In this document: piece after piece, positions 1-9,052 of the stretch | Layout: every line of letters starts with the position of its first letter | Numbering within the stretch: position 1 is the first letter of the stretch | Notes under the pieces: model-generated | The model's input: only the letters and a program-made list of their open reading frames with translations | Databases searched by the model: none | What the model was told of the DNA's origin: nothing | Translations under genes and position numbers: made by a program | Assembly (NCBI GenBank): GCA_934792625.1 | Contig: CAKVON010000005.1 | Span: 1-64,000, forward strand | From: an uncultured Atopobiaceae bacterium | GTDB lineage: Bacteria > Actinomycetota > Coriobacteriia > Coriobacteriales > Atopobiaceae | DNA: 64,000 nt | Direction: 5' to 3'

Positions 1-1860
1 GTTCTCGACGACGAACTGGGCGTTGCCGATGAAGCCGTACTCGAGGGCGTGGACGCCGTCGCTGGTGGCGACGGGAATCTCGATCGTGAACGCGTTGGTG
101 CCGTGCATCATCGCGTACTGCGGGGTGTAGCTGGTGGACATGTCGTCGAACGGGCTGTCCCACGCGACCGAGCCGTCGTCCTGGCGCTTGAGGTAGTCGC
201 GCATCGGGATCTGGGCCGAGTTCAGGGTGTCGTTGTTGGCGACGGAGACGCTGGCGAAGTACTCGCCCTGCTCCATGGCCTTGTCGATGAACAGGTCGTA
301 CTCGTTGTTCGGGTCGTGCGTCGGCGAGCAGGGCTCGATCTGGTACTGCTGGTAGTAGCCGTGGACCTCGTGCAGGGAGATGGGGCTCCACTTGGAGATG
401 AGCTTGGTCATCGCCTGGGTCTCGGGCTGGGTCTGGTAGGTGTTGTCGCGGTTCAGGTCGAAGCCGTTGCCGTTGGTGCGGCAGACGGTCGTACGGGCAT
501 CGACGTTCTCGGACGGGATGAGGACGAAGAAGACGTGCTTGAGGATCTCCTTCGAGTCGAACCTCTGGGTGCCACGGTTGTAGTAAAGGTCGAACTGCTC
601 CTCGGACAGGTCGGCAGAGGCGTCGTTCAGGCCGCCCACGCTCCTGGTCTCGCCATAGTCGACACCGTTGGAGTTGCCGCCGTTGCCGCGGATGTAGCCG
701 ACGCCGGTGACCTGGTCCTTGATGAGGTCGGACCAGACGGTGCCGTCGGCGTCCATCTCGGTCTTGAGCTCGCTCCTGCCCTCGTCGGTGAGGCCGGTCA
801 GGCGGGTGTAGTCGATGGGCTCGCAGTTGACGAGGTCGTTGGCGAACTCCATGACGCCGTCGACGGCGACAATCTCGTCGGCGTGGACGTTGCTGTAGAA
901 GACGGGGACCTTGTAGTCGAGCTCGCCGGCCTCAAGCTTCTTCTGGACGGCCGCCGGGTCCTCCTTGGCCATCTTCATGAGGGCCTGGTAGTCCTCGAGG
1001 TCCTTCTCGCTGGCGGCGACGAAGAGGGCCTTCATCTCGCGGCCCTGGGCGGAGGTGCCGAAGGTCTCGACCTTGGCGTACAGGCCGTTGGCGGCAGCCT
1101 TCTCGGCGAGCTGCGGCAGCTGCTCGTCGACCTCCACCTGGGTGCGATACTCGTCATAGACCCTGAAGTCGACATCGGTAGAAGCGACCTGGCCGTTGTC
1201 GAGGGCGCAGGAGAGCTTGTAGGCGCCCGCGTAGTCATACATGCCGGAAAGGACGATGGAGCCGGTGGGGTTATCGATGCCAAAGAGAATCTCGTTGCCA
1301 AAGTGCAGGACGAGGCTCGTCTTTCCGTCCTTCTCCACGGCCTTCATGTCAATGTTGTTGAACAGCTTCGTGGACGGAGCGCCCTCCGTGGCGACGGTCT
1401 TCCAGTCCTCGAGCGGACCACCCAGGGTCTGGTGGGGATAGTTGGCGAGGTCATGGGCACCCTTCTCACGCGCGAGGGAGAACTTGACCTGGCCATTGTC
1501 GATCATCTGCTGCAGGGTGGCGGCATCGACGCCGTCGACGTCGACGGTGACCTGGAACTCACGCTTCTCGATCATCGAGATCATGGGCTTGGTGCCCTCG
1601 GTGAAATCGTCATCGACACGCGTGAACGTGATGTCACCAAGCTTGGCGTCGGCAGAGTGGGCGACGGGGGTGTCGACCCTGACGATTGCAGGCTGGTTGA
1701 CGGGAACCGAAGCGGCCTTCTCGGCATGCGCGACAGCGGGGGCAGCGACGCTCGCGGCGATGGCGGCGGCGGCGATGGCCACCAGGACGCGACGCTTCGA
1801 CCAGGCCCTGTGGGCGGCCTTGGCGTCCAGGATTCTGAGGGTCCACCTCTTTTGTGCCAT
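1..1860 (-). CDS. Secreted M14-family zinc carboxypeptidase (partial, C-terminus cut by window edge)
   Basis: Reading from the ATG at 1860, 620 codons stay open to the window edge, so the C-terminus is missing. Residues 1-45 form a signal peptide with a long basic n-region, an alanine-rich core and an AHA cleavage-type end. The mature part carries M14 landmarks in order: HADE (H326, E329, first zinc ligands), NGNGFDLNRD (M14 proteins usually have an NxxGxDLNR block), HEVHGYY (third zinc ligand) and TIEIP (the probable catalytic glutamate). It should be an extracytoplasmic metallocarboxypeptidase acting on peptides or peptidoglycan stems; substrate specificity cannot be read. It is transcribed alone, away from ackA, behind a roughly 390-bp AT-rich leader. 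The start is followed at once by the basic signal n-region and preceded by a GGAGAG element. Confidence 0.85.
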   Translation of the reverse strand, partial: MAQKRWTLRILDAKAAHRAWSKRRVLVAIAAAAIAASVAAPAVAHAEKAASVPVNQPAIVRVDTPVAHSADAKLGDITFTRVDDDFTEGTKPMISMIEKREFQVTVDVDGVDAATLQQMIDNGQVKFSLAREKGAHDLANYPHQTLGGPLEDWKTVATEGAPSTKLFNNIDMKAVEKDGKTSLVLHFGNEILFGIDNPTGSIVLSGMYDYAGAYKLSCALDNGQVASTDVDFRVYDEYRTQVEVDEQLPQLAEKAAANGLYAKVETFGTSAQGREMKALFVAASEKDLEDYQALMKMAKEDPAAVQKKLEAGELDYKVPVFYSNVHADEIVAVDGVMEFANDLVNCEPIDYTRLTGLTDEGRSELKTEMDADGTVWSDLIKDQVTGVGYIRGNGGNSNGVDYGETRSVGGLNDASADLSEEQFDLYYNRGTQRFDSKEILKHVFFVLIPSENVDARTTVCRTNGNGFDLNRDNTYQTQPETQAMTKLISKWSPISLHEVHGYYQQYQIEPCSPTHDPNNEYDLFIDKAMEQGEYFASVSVANNDTLNSAQIPMRDYLKRQDDGSVAWDSPFDDMSTSYTPQYAMMHGTNAFTIEIPVATSDGVHALEYGFIGNAQFVVEN

Positions 1861-2248
1861 GTGACTCTCCGTTCTCTAACGACGAAACGCTTGTCAACAC
1901 GAACTGAAACAAACCTATAAACTGAACGCTCGCTTAAGAGAAGGACTGTCGATTTTTTGCTCGGTAGACGCGAGAATTTCTTCACGCATAAAACGGTTAG
2001 CACCGCACAGGTATCCCCTATTGGATATAGGTATGTACGAAGGTGAAATATATTCAGATAGTTTCCAGGATTGCTGCGCCATACACACGATGTAATTGCG
2101 CTAAAAAGTGGTCTGAATTTGATATTTCACGGCAAATATAAACAGTTTGAGAAGAATAACGAGAAGAAGATTAAGACGCCAGCGGTAAGACCCACGCAAT
2201 TTACACGCCAATAATGACCAGTGGCAAGTCCCGGCGATCCAAATGAAA
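1861..2248. other. AT-rich intergenic region upstream of the M14 gene
   Basis: No credible gene is seen. The stretch is markedly more AT-rich than its surroundings and probably holds the promoter and regulatory sites of the minus-strand carboxypeptidase gene. On the minus strand a TTGACA lies at 1892-1897, but I see no -10 box at proper spacing. An inverted repeat TATCC-N6-GGATA sits at 2012-2027, flanked by two copies of AGGTAT, and could be an operator. Confidence 0.4.
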
Positions 2249-2277
2249 CGGCCCCTGACCTTAATAGTCAGGGGCCG
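2249..2277 (-). terminator. Rho-independent terminator of ackA
   Basis: A perfect 11-bp stem (2249-2259 with 2267-2277) has a 7-nt loop. In the minus direction it is followed by TTTCATTT. It lies 41 bp beyond the ackA stop. Confidence 0.85.
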
Positions 2278-2317
2278 AACAGTTAAACAGATCGATCTAG
2301 CCAAGCGACGGGGACGC

Positions 2318-3490
2318 TTACTTGCCGAGCAGCTCCTTAACGTCGAGGGCAATCATGAGCTCCTCGTTGGTGGGAACCACGAGGACCTTGATGGCGGAGT
2401 CGGGGGTGGAGATCACGCGCGGGTCGTCGGAGCGAATGGCGTTGAGCTCGGGGTCGATCTTGACGCCCATCCAGGCAAGGCGGTCGGCGACACCCTGACG
2501 CATGGTGGCGGAGTTCTCGCCGATGCCGGCGGTGAAGGCCATGGTGTCCACACCCTCCATGCTGGCAGCCATCTCGGCAAAGAGCTGGGCGGTGCGGTAG
2601 TAGAACATCTCAAGCGCCATCTGGCAGTTCTCGTTGCCGTCGTTGGCGCCCTCCTCGATGTCACGGGAGTCGCTGGAGACGGCAGAGACGGCCAGCATGC
2701 CGGACTGCTTGTTCATCATGGTGTCGATCTCGTCGATGCTGTAGCCGCCGACGCGGTTGAGGAAGAAGACGGTGGCGGGGTCGACGGTGCCGCAGCGGGT
2801 GCCCATGATCAGGCCGTCGAGCGGCGTCAGGCCCATGGTGGTGTCCATGCAGTGGCCATCCTCGATGGCGCACAGGGAGGCACCGGAGCCCAGGTGGCAG
2901 CTCACGAGCTTGTGGACGTCGCCACCGAGGAACTCGTTGGTGGCACGCCAGATGAAACGGTGCGAGGTGCCGTGGGCACCGTACTTGCGCACGTGGTGCT
3001 TCTCGACAACGTCACGCGGCAGGGCGTAGCGCCAGGCGTGCTCGGGCATGTTGTAGTGGAAGGAGGTGTCGGCGACGACGACGTTACCGACCTCGGGGAA
3101 CATCTCGCGGCAGATCTCGATGACGTCGGCCTCGGCGTAGTTATGCAGCGGGGCGAGCGGGGCGACCTCGCGGACCCAGCCCAGCGACTCGTCGGTGACG
3201 ACCTTGGACTCGGGGAAGTACCAACCGCCCTGAACGACGCGGTGGCCGATGCCGTCGATGGGCTTGTCGATGGTCTTGAGGATTTCGAAGACGTGCTTGA
3301 CGGCGGTCTTGTGGTCGGGAAGCGCGACCTCGAGCTTCTGCTTGCCGCCACCCATCTCCTCGTGGCCGATGAACGAGCCGTCGATGCCGATGCGCTCGCA
3401 GTTACCCTTTGCGTACACCTCGCGCGTGTCGACGTCGAGCAGCTGGTACTTGAGCGACGAGCTGCCGGCGTTGATGACGAGAACGTTCAT
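2318..3490 (-). CDS. ackA: Acetate kinase
   Basis: AckA interconverts acetyl phosphate plus ADP with acetate plus ATP in the cytoplasm, the ATP-yielding last step of acetate fermentation. The 390-residue length is normal. Family signatures are clear: N-terminal NAGSSSLKYQL (phosphate binding), GHRVVQGG, ADTSFHYNMP, GAHGTSHRF, MGTRCGTVDP and the adenosine-site block TAGIGENSA. The ATG at 3490 is preceded by GAGAGGAGCAAC, a good ribosome site. No phosphotransacetylase gene is adjacent, so ackA appears monocistronic, bounded by the upstream HIT-gene terminator at 3558-3593 and its own terminator at 2249-2277. Confidence 0.97.
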   Translation of the reverse strand: MNVLVINAGSSSLKYQLLDVDTREVYAKGNCERIGIDGSFIGHEEMGGGKQKLEVALPDHKTAVKHVFEILKTIDKPIDGIGHRVVQGGWYFPESKVVTDESLGWVREVAPLAPLHNYAEADVIEICREMFPEVGNVVVADTSFHYNMPEHAWRYALPRDVVEKHHVRKYGAHGTSHRFIWRATNEFLGGDVHKLVSCHLGSGASLCAIEDGHCMDTTMGLTPLDGLIMGTRCGTVDPATVFFLNRVGGYSIDEIDTMMNKQSGMLAVSAVSSDSRDIEEGANDGNENCQMALEMFYYRTAQLFAEMAASMEGVDTMAFTAGIGENSATMRQGVADRLAWMGVKIDPELNAIRSDDPRVISTPDSAIKVLVVPTNEELMIALDVKELLGK

Positions 3491-3557
3491 GTTGCTCCTC
3501 TCGGTGGCGCGCCTTGTGCGCGACCCTATGCATTACGGACAGACGCAAAAAACTATA

Positions 3558-3593
3558 GCGCGTTCGAGCGTCGTCTGGAACGCTCGAACGCGC
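3558..3593 (-). terminator. Strong terminator of the rnd-to-HIT operon
   Basis: A perfect 14-bp stem (3558-3571 with 3580-3593) and 8-nt loop are followed in the minus direction by TATAGTTTTTTG, a classical U-tract. It ends transcription of the HIT-protein gene before ackA. Confidence 0.88.
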
Positions 3594-3602
3594 TTTATAA
3601 TG

Positions 3603-3625
3603 CCGAGAAGTTCGGAATTTCTCGG
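3603..3625. repeat. Inverted pair of the dispersed CCGAGAAG word
   Basis: CCGAGAA at 3603-3609 faces TTCTCGG at 3619-3625, giving a small hairpin 14 bp beyond the HIT-protein stop. The same word recurs singly or paired in many intergenic gaps of this window (for example 9041, 10172, 17678, 22824, 30077, 33527, 52043, 52900, 57973 and 61487). Confidence 0.5.
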
Positions 3626-3638
3626 TATACGGCGATGC

Positions 3639-3983
3639 CTAGGCGGGAATGAGGCCCTCGCCCAGCTTGGTGCCACCCAACACATGCATGTGAAGGTGCA
3701 TGACCGTCTGACCCGCGGCCTCGCCGGTGTTCATGATGCAGCGGAAGCCGGTCTCGTCGATGCCGGTCTTGCGGGCGACCTCAGCCACGAGGTCGGTCAT
3801 CGCCTTGAGGGTCTCGGCAGGCACGCCATCGACGATGTTGGCATAGTGCCTCTTGGGAACCACGAGCACGTGAACAGGCGCCTGGGGGCTGGCATCGCGA
3901 AATGCCGCGGCCAGCTCGTTCTCGGCAACCATGTCGGTGGGGATCTCGCCGTTGGCAAGCTTGCAGAAGATGCAGTCGGACAT
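3639..3983 (-). CDS. HIT-family nucleotide hydrolase (HinT-like)
   Basis: This 114-residue histidine-triad protein begins with the typical bacterial HinT start MSDCIFCK. It has the mononucleotide-binding block HVLVVPKRHYANI and the active-site triad HLHMHVLGG near the C-terminus. HinT enzymes hydrolyse purine phosphoramidates and acyl-adenylates as cytoplasmic homodimers. I chose the ATG at 3983 because CGAAGGAGAGAACG precedes it and the family N-terminus starts exactly there; a longer in-frame ATG upstream gives 18 unrelated residues. It is probably the last gene of a minus-strand operon after xseB (62 bp gap) and is followed by a strong terminator. Confidence 0.92.
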   Translation of the reverse strand: MSDCIFCKLANGEIPTDMVAENELAAAFRDASPQAPVHVLVVPKRHYANIVDGVPAETLKAMTDLVAEVARKTGIDETGFRCIMNTGEAAGQTVMHLHMHVLGGTKLGEGLIPA

Positions 3984-4045
3984 CGTTCTCTCCTTCGAAC
4001 ACGATTCGTTACCGCGGGACGACACCGTCCCGCGCAAGTCGACGA

Positions 4046-4324
4046 TTAGAGCTTGGACTTGTTGCCCATGATTCCCTCGGACGGTGCCGCCTGGGTATCG
4101 GGCGCCTCCGCGAGCGGCGTGTGGACCAGAACCTGCACCTTCTGCTCGGCATCGGCCAGGCGCTCGCGCAGGCTGTCGAGAAGGACGGTGCCGCGGCCGT
4201 AGTACTCGAGCGCCTCCTCGAGCTCGAGCTCACCCGACTCCAGGGCGCGCACGACCTGTTCGAGCTGGACGGATGCTTGCTTGAAGGTCATGCCCTCGAC
4301 GTCTTCCCACTTCTTCTCGCTCAT
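4046..4324 (-). CDS. xseB: Exodeoxyribonuclease VII small subunit
   Basis: The 92-residue protein has the XseB core: MTFKQASVQLEQVVRALESGELELEEAL in outline, then a helical YYGRGTVLLDSLRERLADAEQKV segment. XseB multimers coat the XseA coiled coil to form exonuclease VII, which degrades single-stranded DNA to oligonucleotides. The last 25 residues are a loose A/P-rich tail ending in basic residues. Start: the ATG at 4324 has GGGGAG seven bases upstream; a longer frame starting at 4453 would overlap xseA and is not XseB-like. It lies 61 bp after the xseA stop on the same strand. Confidence 0.95.
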   Translation of the reverse strand: MSEKKWEDVEGMTFKQASVQLEQVVRALESGELELEEALEYYGRGTVLLDSLRERLADAEQKVQVLVHTPLAEAPDTQAAPSEGIMGNKSKL

Positions 4325-4385
4325 TGGGTCTCCCCTCTCGGCACCCGGTGCCGAATCGTTGGATAGCTGGCTTGTGGCCGTACGG

Positions 4386-5849
4386 CTAATGGTTCTTCTC
4401 GAAGCCCTTCTCGGGATTCTTCTTGGCAGGGCGGCCGTCCTCGACGCGCACACCCGTGACGGTGGCGTCGACCGAGCCCCGGCCGAGCATGACGCTCATG
4501 CCATCGCCCTCCGACATGGCAGTCGCGTCCGTAACGACATGGCCGGCCGCGTCGCGCACGATGGCGTAGCCACGACCGAGCACGCCGAGCGGCGAATAGG
4601 CATCGAGCATCTTTGCGGCATGCTCCACCTCGTCGCGGTACGGCGCCAACAGCCTACGGCCGCAGGCCTCCAAAGACGAGTGCATGCGGTCGGCCTCTGC
4701 CGAGAAGGGCTTGGTCAGCCTGACGGAGCAAGCCTCGAGCCTGTCGGCGACAAGCGAAGTGTTATGGGAAAGGAGGTCCACCTGACGAGGCAGGGCATCC
4801 AACAGGCGCTGTTCGCTCTGGGCAAGGGCGTCCATGCGATCGGTGACGATGGCGGACGGGTCACGAAGCACGTGCGATGCGGCAAGTCCTTCGAGGGCCG
4901 TCTTCCTTTGGGCCAGAAGCGAGCGCATGGCAAGGCCGCCACGGCGCATGCACGACTCGAGCTCGGTGGCGGAGTCCGAGACGAACCCCGACAAGGCGGA
5001 GGCAAGACGCTGGTGGCGCGCGTTGATGGACTCGACGATCTCGTCGAGGGCGGGCGCGACCGACTCGGCGGCGGCGGTGGGTGTCGAGCAGCGCCTGTCC
5101 GCCACATCCTCGCAGATGCAGCTGTCGTCCTCGTGACCGACCGCAACGATCACCGGCACGGGACAGGCGGCAACCGCACGGGCAACGCCCTCGTCGTTGA
5201 AGGGCATGAGGTTCTCGGTGGAGCCGCCGCCACGGACCAGCAGGATGCAGTCGGGTCGAGCCGCGGCGGCAACGTCGAGGGCGCGGATGATGGTCGCGGG
5301 GGCATGCTCGCCCTGGGTGGCGCAGTTGACCTCCTGGATCTCGACCAGCGGGTTGCGGCGCGCGAGGGTGCGCTTGACGTCGAACAGGACGCTTCCGGAC
5401 AGCGAGGTAACCACGCAGATACGCTCACAGAAGCGGGGTATGGGTCGCTTGCGCGCGTCGTCCATCAGGCCCTCGGCGCGCAGCTTGCGCCTGAGCTCCG
5501 CAAGCTGGGCCAAAAGGTCGCCCTCACCCGCACGCCTGATGGTCTTGACGACAAAGCCGAGCGAACCCTGCTGCTCGTAGACGCTGAACGTACCCGTCAT
5601 CTGGACCCTGAGGCCGTCGCGGAGCTCGAGGGGGGCCTTCTCGAAGACGCCCCTCCAGAGCTTGACGCTCATGACGCAGGACTCGTCCTTCACGTCGAAG
5701 TAATAGTGGCCCGACCTCGCGTTGGGACCGCGATAGCCGGTGACCTCGCCGGTGACGGTAAGCGTGGGGAGCGCCCCGACGGCGCGCGAGGCGAGGCCGA
5801 CTGCCTCGCTCACCGTAAGCGCCGGCGACTTGCCCGCGATGCCCGCCAT
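4386..5849 (-). CDS. xseA: Exodeoxyribonuclease VII large subunit
   Basis: This is the 487-residue catalytic subunit of exonuclease VII. An N-terminal OB-fold (about 25-125) contains GHYYFDVKDE. The catalytic domain has the VVTSLSGSVLFDV block and LLVRGGGSTENLMPFNDE, followed by AVGHEDDSCICEDVADRR and STPTAAAE, all diagnostic. A long helical region (about 290-430) should form the coiled coil that binds XseB. The ATG at 5849 lies 3 bp after the stop of the yugP-like gene, indicating translational coupling. Exo VII works in mismatch repair and in removal of trapped topoisomerase adducts. Confidence 0.97.
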   Translation of the reverse strand: MAGIAGKSPALTVSEAVGLASRAVGALPTLTVTGEVTGYRGPNARSGHYYFDVKDESCVMSVKLWRGVFEKAPLELRDGLRVQMTGTFSVYEQQGSLGFVVKTIRRAGEGDLLAQLAELRRKLRAEGLMDDARKRPIPRFCERICVVTSLSGSVLFDVKRTLARRNPLVEIQEVNCATQGEHAPATIIRALDVAAAARPDCILLVRGGGSTENLMPFNDEGVARAVAACPVPVIVAVGHEDDSCICEDVADRRCSTPTAAAESVAPALDEIVESINARHQRLASALSGFVSDSATELESCMRRGGLAMRSLLAQRKTALEGLAASHVLRDPSAIVTDRMDALAQSEQRLLDALPRQVDLLSHNTSLVADRLEACSVRLTKPFSAEADRMHSSLEACGRRLLAPYRDEVEHAAKMLDAYSPLGVLGRGYAIVRDAAGHVVTDATAMSEGDGMSVMLGRGSVDATVTGVRVEDGRPAKKNPEKGFEKNH

Positions 5850-5852
5850 AGC

Positions 5853-6521
5853 CTAGCGCCTCTCGGACTGGCCGAGCAGGTAGAGCAGCTGCAGGACCGA
5901 CACGAGCGCGGCGGCGACATAGGTGAGGGCGGCCGCCACGAGCACCTGGCGCGCGCCCTTCTGGGCCGTGGCACCGAGGCCGCAGCCCGAGATGTACTCG
6001 ACCGCGCGCCTGGAGGCGTCGAACTCGACCGGAAGCGTGACCAGCTGGAAGATGACGGAGAACGAGAACAGGATGATCGCGAGCCTGACCATGCCGGCAA
6101 GGTTGAGGGCGACGCCCATGAAGAACACGAGCATCCAGGCGCTGGAGGCCGCGTTGACGACGGGGACCAGGGCCGCGCGGATGCGCATCGGCGCGTAGGA
6201 ACGGGCGTTCTGCACGGCATGGCCGGCCTCGTGGCAGGCGACCGCGACGGAGGCGACGGAACCGCCGGCCATGTTGTCGTGCGAGAGATGCAGCTTGTTG
6301 TCGCGCGGGTCGTAGTAGTCGGTGAGGGTCCCGGAGACGCTGGCGATGCCGACCTCGGGTGCGCCCTCGCTGGCAAGCATGCGGCGCGCGACCTCGGCGC
6401 CCGTCTCGTCTGTGTTGACGGGAACGTTGCTCCAACGCGCGTAGGTGCGCTTGATGTAGGACTGCGTGGCCACGCCGAGAATCGTGGACACGATGACGAG
6501 CAAGAAGTACTGGGGGTTCAT
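5853..6521 (-). CDS. YugP-type membrane zinc metallopeptidase
   Basis: This 222-residue member of the neutral zinc metallopeptidase family 2 (YugP-like) has an N-terminal membrane helix (FLLVIVSTILGVATQSYI). The zinc-binding motif HEAGHA sits in the middle (about 102-107), with at least three further hydrophobic segments after it and LPVEFDASRRAVEYI, which is typical of the family. It is probably an integral-membrane protease; physiological substrates of YugP proteins are poorly known. It sits 74 bp after rnd and 3 bp before xseA on the same strand, so it belongs to that operon, although no functional link to DNA processing is evident. Confidence 0.9.
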   Translation of the reverse strand: MNPQYFLLVIVSTILGVATQSYIKRTYARWSNVPVNTDETGAEVARRMLASEGAPEVGIASVSGTLTDYYDPRDNKLHLSHDNMAGGSVASVAVACHEAGHAVQNARSYAPMRIRAALVPVVNAASSAWMLVFFMGVALNLAGMVRLAIILFSFSVIFQLVTLPVEFDASRRAVEYISGCGLGATAQKGARQVLVAAALTYVAAALVSVLQLLYLLGQSERR

Positions 6522-6595
6522 GCGTCCCTCCGTTCGGGGGAATCGGGTCTGTTCTTCTCTGCAGTTCTACCCCAACGGGCGGACACGAATAGGCG

Positions 6596-7729
6596 TCACA
6601 GGGTCTCCACGCGACCGTCCTTGACCGTCAGGCCGACCTGGCCGTCGAGCAGGCTGGCGAGAAGGTCGCCGACAAGCTCGCGGCGCCAGCCGGACGAGAG
6701 GCGGGAGCGCTCGGGCCTGGTGACGAAGTCGTGCAGGTCCTCGCGCGTGGCGATCAGCTGCGTGGCGACGCCGCTCTTCTCGGAGACGAGACGTACCAGC
6801 GCGTACATGAGGTCGATGACGCTCTCGAGGTCGGCCGAGGGCCTGGCGTGGCGCTCGACCACGGGCATGTCGTCGGGGCGGCACTCGACGCCGATGCGCA
6901 CGGCATGCACGACGGCGTCGGCGTCGCGCGAGGAGAGCTGCTCGGTGCCGCGGATCCTGCGCAGGCGCTCGACGGTCTTGGGGGCGAGCTTGCAGGCCTC
7001 GACCACGGCCTCGTCGGACAGGACCCACTTGCGCGGGATGTCGCGACGCTCCGCCTGGTCGTCTCGCCAGGCGCAGACCTCGCGGGCGATGGCCAGCTGC
7101 CTGCGGGTGAGCGAGCCGGAGCGCTTGAGCTTGCGGAAGGCCCGACGCGAGTCGTGCAGGTAGTGGGCGGGGCTGGTTGCCTCCTCGAGCTCGGGGGTAA
7201 CCCAGCCCAGGCGGTTGCGGGCGACGAGCTCGTCGACCATCTTGCGGTAGATGCCGGGCAGGTAGCGCACGTCGTCCTCGGCGTACTCGAGTTGCTCGGC
7301 GTCGAGCGGGCGACGCGACCAATCGGTGAGCGAGGCGGCCTTGGGCAGGTGCTTGCCGGTGTAGGCCTCGACAAGCGCGCCATAGCCAAGCTGCATGCGA
7401 TGGCCCAGGAAGGCCGCCGCGAGCTGCGTGTCGAACACCGGGGCGATGGTGCAGCCAAGCGCGTGGTTGATGACCTCGAGGTCCTGCCCGCAGGCGTGGA
7501 AGACCTTCGTGATCGAGTCGTCGCTCATGAGGGCCGCGACGCCCGAGAGGTCATCGAGCAGGATGGGGTCGATCGCGACGCACTCCCCCGTGGGCAGGCC
7601 GATCTGCAACAGGCACAGGCGCGGGTGGAAGGTCTTCTCGCGAAGGAACTCGGTGTCGACCGCGATGACGCGCTGGGACTTTGCGCGCTCGAGAAAGGCT
7701 GCAAGCTCGTCGGGTTTGGAGATGTACAC
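6596..7729 (-). CDS. rnd: Ribonuclease D
   Basis: This 377-residue DEDD-family 3'-5' exoribonuclease carries VIAVDTEFLRE (D25, E27; ExoI), HACGQDLEVI (ExoII aspartate) and LEYAEDDVRYL (ExoIII tyrosine and aspartate). An HRDC domain follows around residues 215-300 (LTRRQLAIAREVCAWRD). RNase D trims the 3' ends of tRNA precursors and other stable RNAs. It is the first gene of the minus-strand series rnd - yugP-like - xseA - xseB - HIT. The divergent lipid-kinase gene starts 173 bp away, so promoters for both lie in 7730-7902. Confidence 0.95.
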   Translation of the reverse strand: MYISKPDELAAFLERAKSQRVIAVDTEFLREKTFHPRLCLLQIGLPTGECVAIDPILLDDLSGVAALMSDDSITKVFHACGQDLEVINHALGCTIAPVFDTQLAAAFLGHRMQLGYGALVEAYTGKHLPKAASLTDWSRRPLDAEQLEYAEDDVRYLPGIYRKMVDELVARNRLGWVTPELEEATSPAHYLHDSRRAFRKLKRSGSLTRRQLAIAREVCAWRDDQAERRDIPRKWVLSDEAVVEACKLAPKTVERLRRIRGTEQLSSRDADAVVHAVRIGVECRPDDMPVVERHARPSADLESVIDLMYALVRLVSEKSGVATQLIATREDLHDFVTRPERSRLSSGWRRELVGDLLASLLDGQVGLTVKDGRVETL

Positions 7730-7902
7730 AAGACCCCTTTGGTCGTTCGAGCATGATGGGTAAAAGCGATACCATGCGTTATTGAAAAGCCAGCGGGCGC
7801 GCGTGCGCCCTGCCCGGGAACGTTTCCCGCTCCTTTCCGGGCACTACGTATGATAGCCAACGGGCGTGCCGCTCGCCCACGGCAGACGGGGAGGTCCAGC
7901 AC

Positions 7903-8880
7903 ATGCGTGCGCTCATCATTCACAACCAGCGTTCCGGCTTCGGCTCCAACGCCATCTACGAGTTCCAGCGTGCCCTTCTCGAGGCAGGCGACGAGGCGCT
8001 CATGCGCTGCCCCGCCACGGACTTCACGCCCGATCAGGTGCTCGCGGACGCCGAGGACTTCGACCTGGTGGTCTTGTCCGGCGGCGACGGCACCATGGCC
8101 TCGCTTCTGTACGAACTGCGCGGTCGCAACGTCCCCACCTGCGTCTTTCCCTCCGGCACGTCCAACCTGCTCTTCCTCAACCTGGGCAACGCCCCCGAGC
8201 CCGCCTCGATCGCGGCCGCGTGCCGAGAGGGCCGCACCATCCGCAGCGACCTTGGCGAGATGAGCTGGGTCGGCGCGAACGGCGAGCGCAGGACCAAGGG
8301 CTTCTGCCTCATGAGCGGCACCGGCTACGACGCCGAGATCATGCGCACCGCGGCGGGCAACAAGCAGTCCATGGGCGAGGCAGCCTACTTTGCCGCCGCG
8401 GTGACCAACCTCAAGCCCACCGTGTCGAAGTTCACCATCACGGTCGACGGCGTGACGCACGTGCGCGAGGGCATCTCCTGCATCGTCGCGAACAACGCCA
8501 TGATCCAAAACGACATCGAGGTCGTTCCCGACAACACGATGACCGACGGCATGCTCGACGTCATCGTCCTCGAGGGCCAGCAGGCCACCGACCTGTTGCA
8601 GCCCATCGCCGTCGCGCTGTTCGACAAGACCGGCAAGCGTCGCGGCCGCCCGCGCATCGAGAGCTTCCGCGGCCGCGTGGTCGACGTCGTCTCGAGCGAG
8701 CCCATCCCCCTGCAGATCGACGGCGATCCGATGGCCGACCGCGTCACGAGCTACCACGCCGAGACCCTGTGCGGCGTCAACCGCCTGATCGTGGACCAGG
8801 TGAGCCACTATGCCAACGAGGCCAGCGCACCGATCAAGGACTTCCCGGGTGCCGTGGAGATCCCCTACCCCATGGCCTAG
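7903..8880 (+). CDS. Diacylglycerol kinase / lipid kinase family protein
   Basis: The 325-residue protein has a DAGK catalytic domain: IIHNQRSG at the start, VVLSGGDGTMAS (about 60-71, nucleotide-binding GGDGT) and FPSGTSNLLFLNL (about 87-99). The C-terminal half is the beta-sandwich seen in the YegS/DgkB fold, with the usual NNAMIQNDI and LQIDGDPM elements. These enzymes phosphorylate diacylglycerol or related lipids at the inner membrane face, recycling diacylglycerol into phosphatidate. That could link it to the LtaS-like operon at 34-41 kb, whose reaction would release diacylglycerol (inference). The ATG has GGGGAGG nine bases upstream. A -10-like TATGAT occurs at 7849-7854. Confidence 0.9.
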   Translation: MRALIIHNQRSGFGSNAIYEFQRALLEAGDEALMRCPATDFTPDQVLADAEDFDLVVLSGGDGTMASLLYELRGRNVPTCVFPSGTSNLLFLNLGNAPEPASIAAACREGRTIRSDLGEMSWVGANGERRTKGFCLMSGTGYDAEIMRTAAGNKQSMGEAAYFAAAVTNLKPTVSKFTITVDGVTHVREGISCIVANNAMIQNDIEVVPDNTMTDGMLDVIVLEGQQATDLLQPIAVALFDKTGKRRGRPRIESFRGRVVDVVSSEPIPLQIDGDPMADRVTSYHAETLCGVNRLIVDQVSHYANEASAPIKDFPGAVEIPYPMA

Positions 8881-8964
8881 CCGCTACGTGGGCGCGCCGT
8901 GGGCGCGTCGCGCAGCCAGCGGGTCGACACGACCAGCGGCTCGACGAACAGTAAGGCTGACGAG

Positions 8965-8998
8965 AAGGGCGGCCGTCCCGGTTGGGACGGCCGCCCTT
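8965..8998. terminator. Bidirectional terminator between convergent genes
   Basis: A perfect 15-bp stem (8965-8979 with 8984-8998) and GGTT loop lie between the convergent lipid-kinase and oxidoreductase genes. U-tracts are poor on both sides, so termination strength is uncertain. Confidence 0.65.
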
Positions 8999-9052
8999 TG
9001 GGTCGGAGCCAATACCTTGGGACGCATCCGCCCCGAGGTACTTCTCGGCAGG

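Noticed and set aside
49..1920. Long plus-strand frame across the left end
   Set aside because: It is the antisense shadow of the M14 carboxypeptidase gene; its translation is Val/Gly/Asp-rich with no motif.
2012..2027. TATCC-N6-GGATA inverted repeat as a definite operator
   Set aside because: Short, in AT-rich DNA and without a located promoter; kept only as a note in the intergenic entry.
4281..7163. A 960-codon plus-strand frame
   Set aside because: It lies antisense to xseA, the yugP-like gene and rnd, all of which have clear catalytic motifs.
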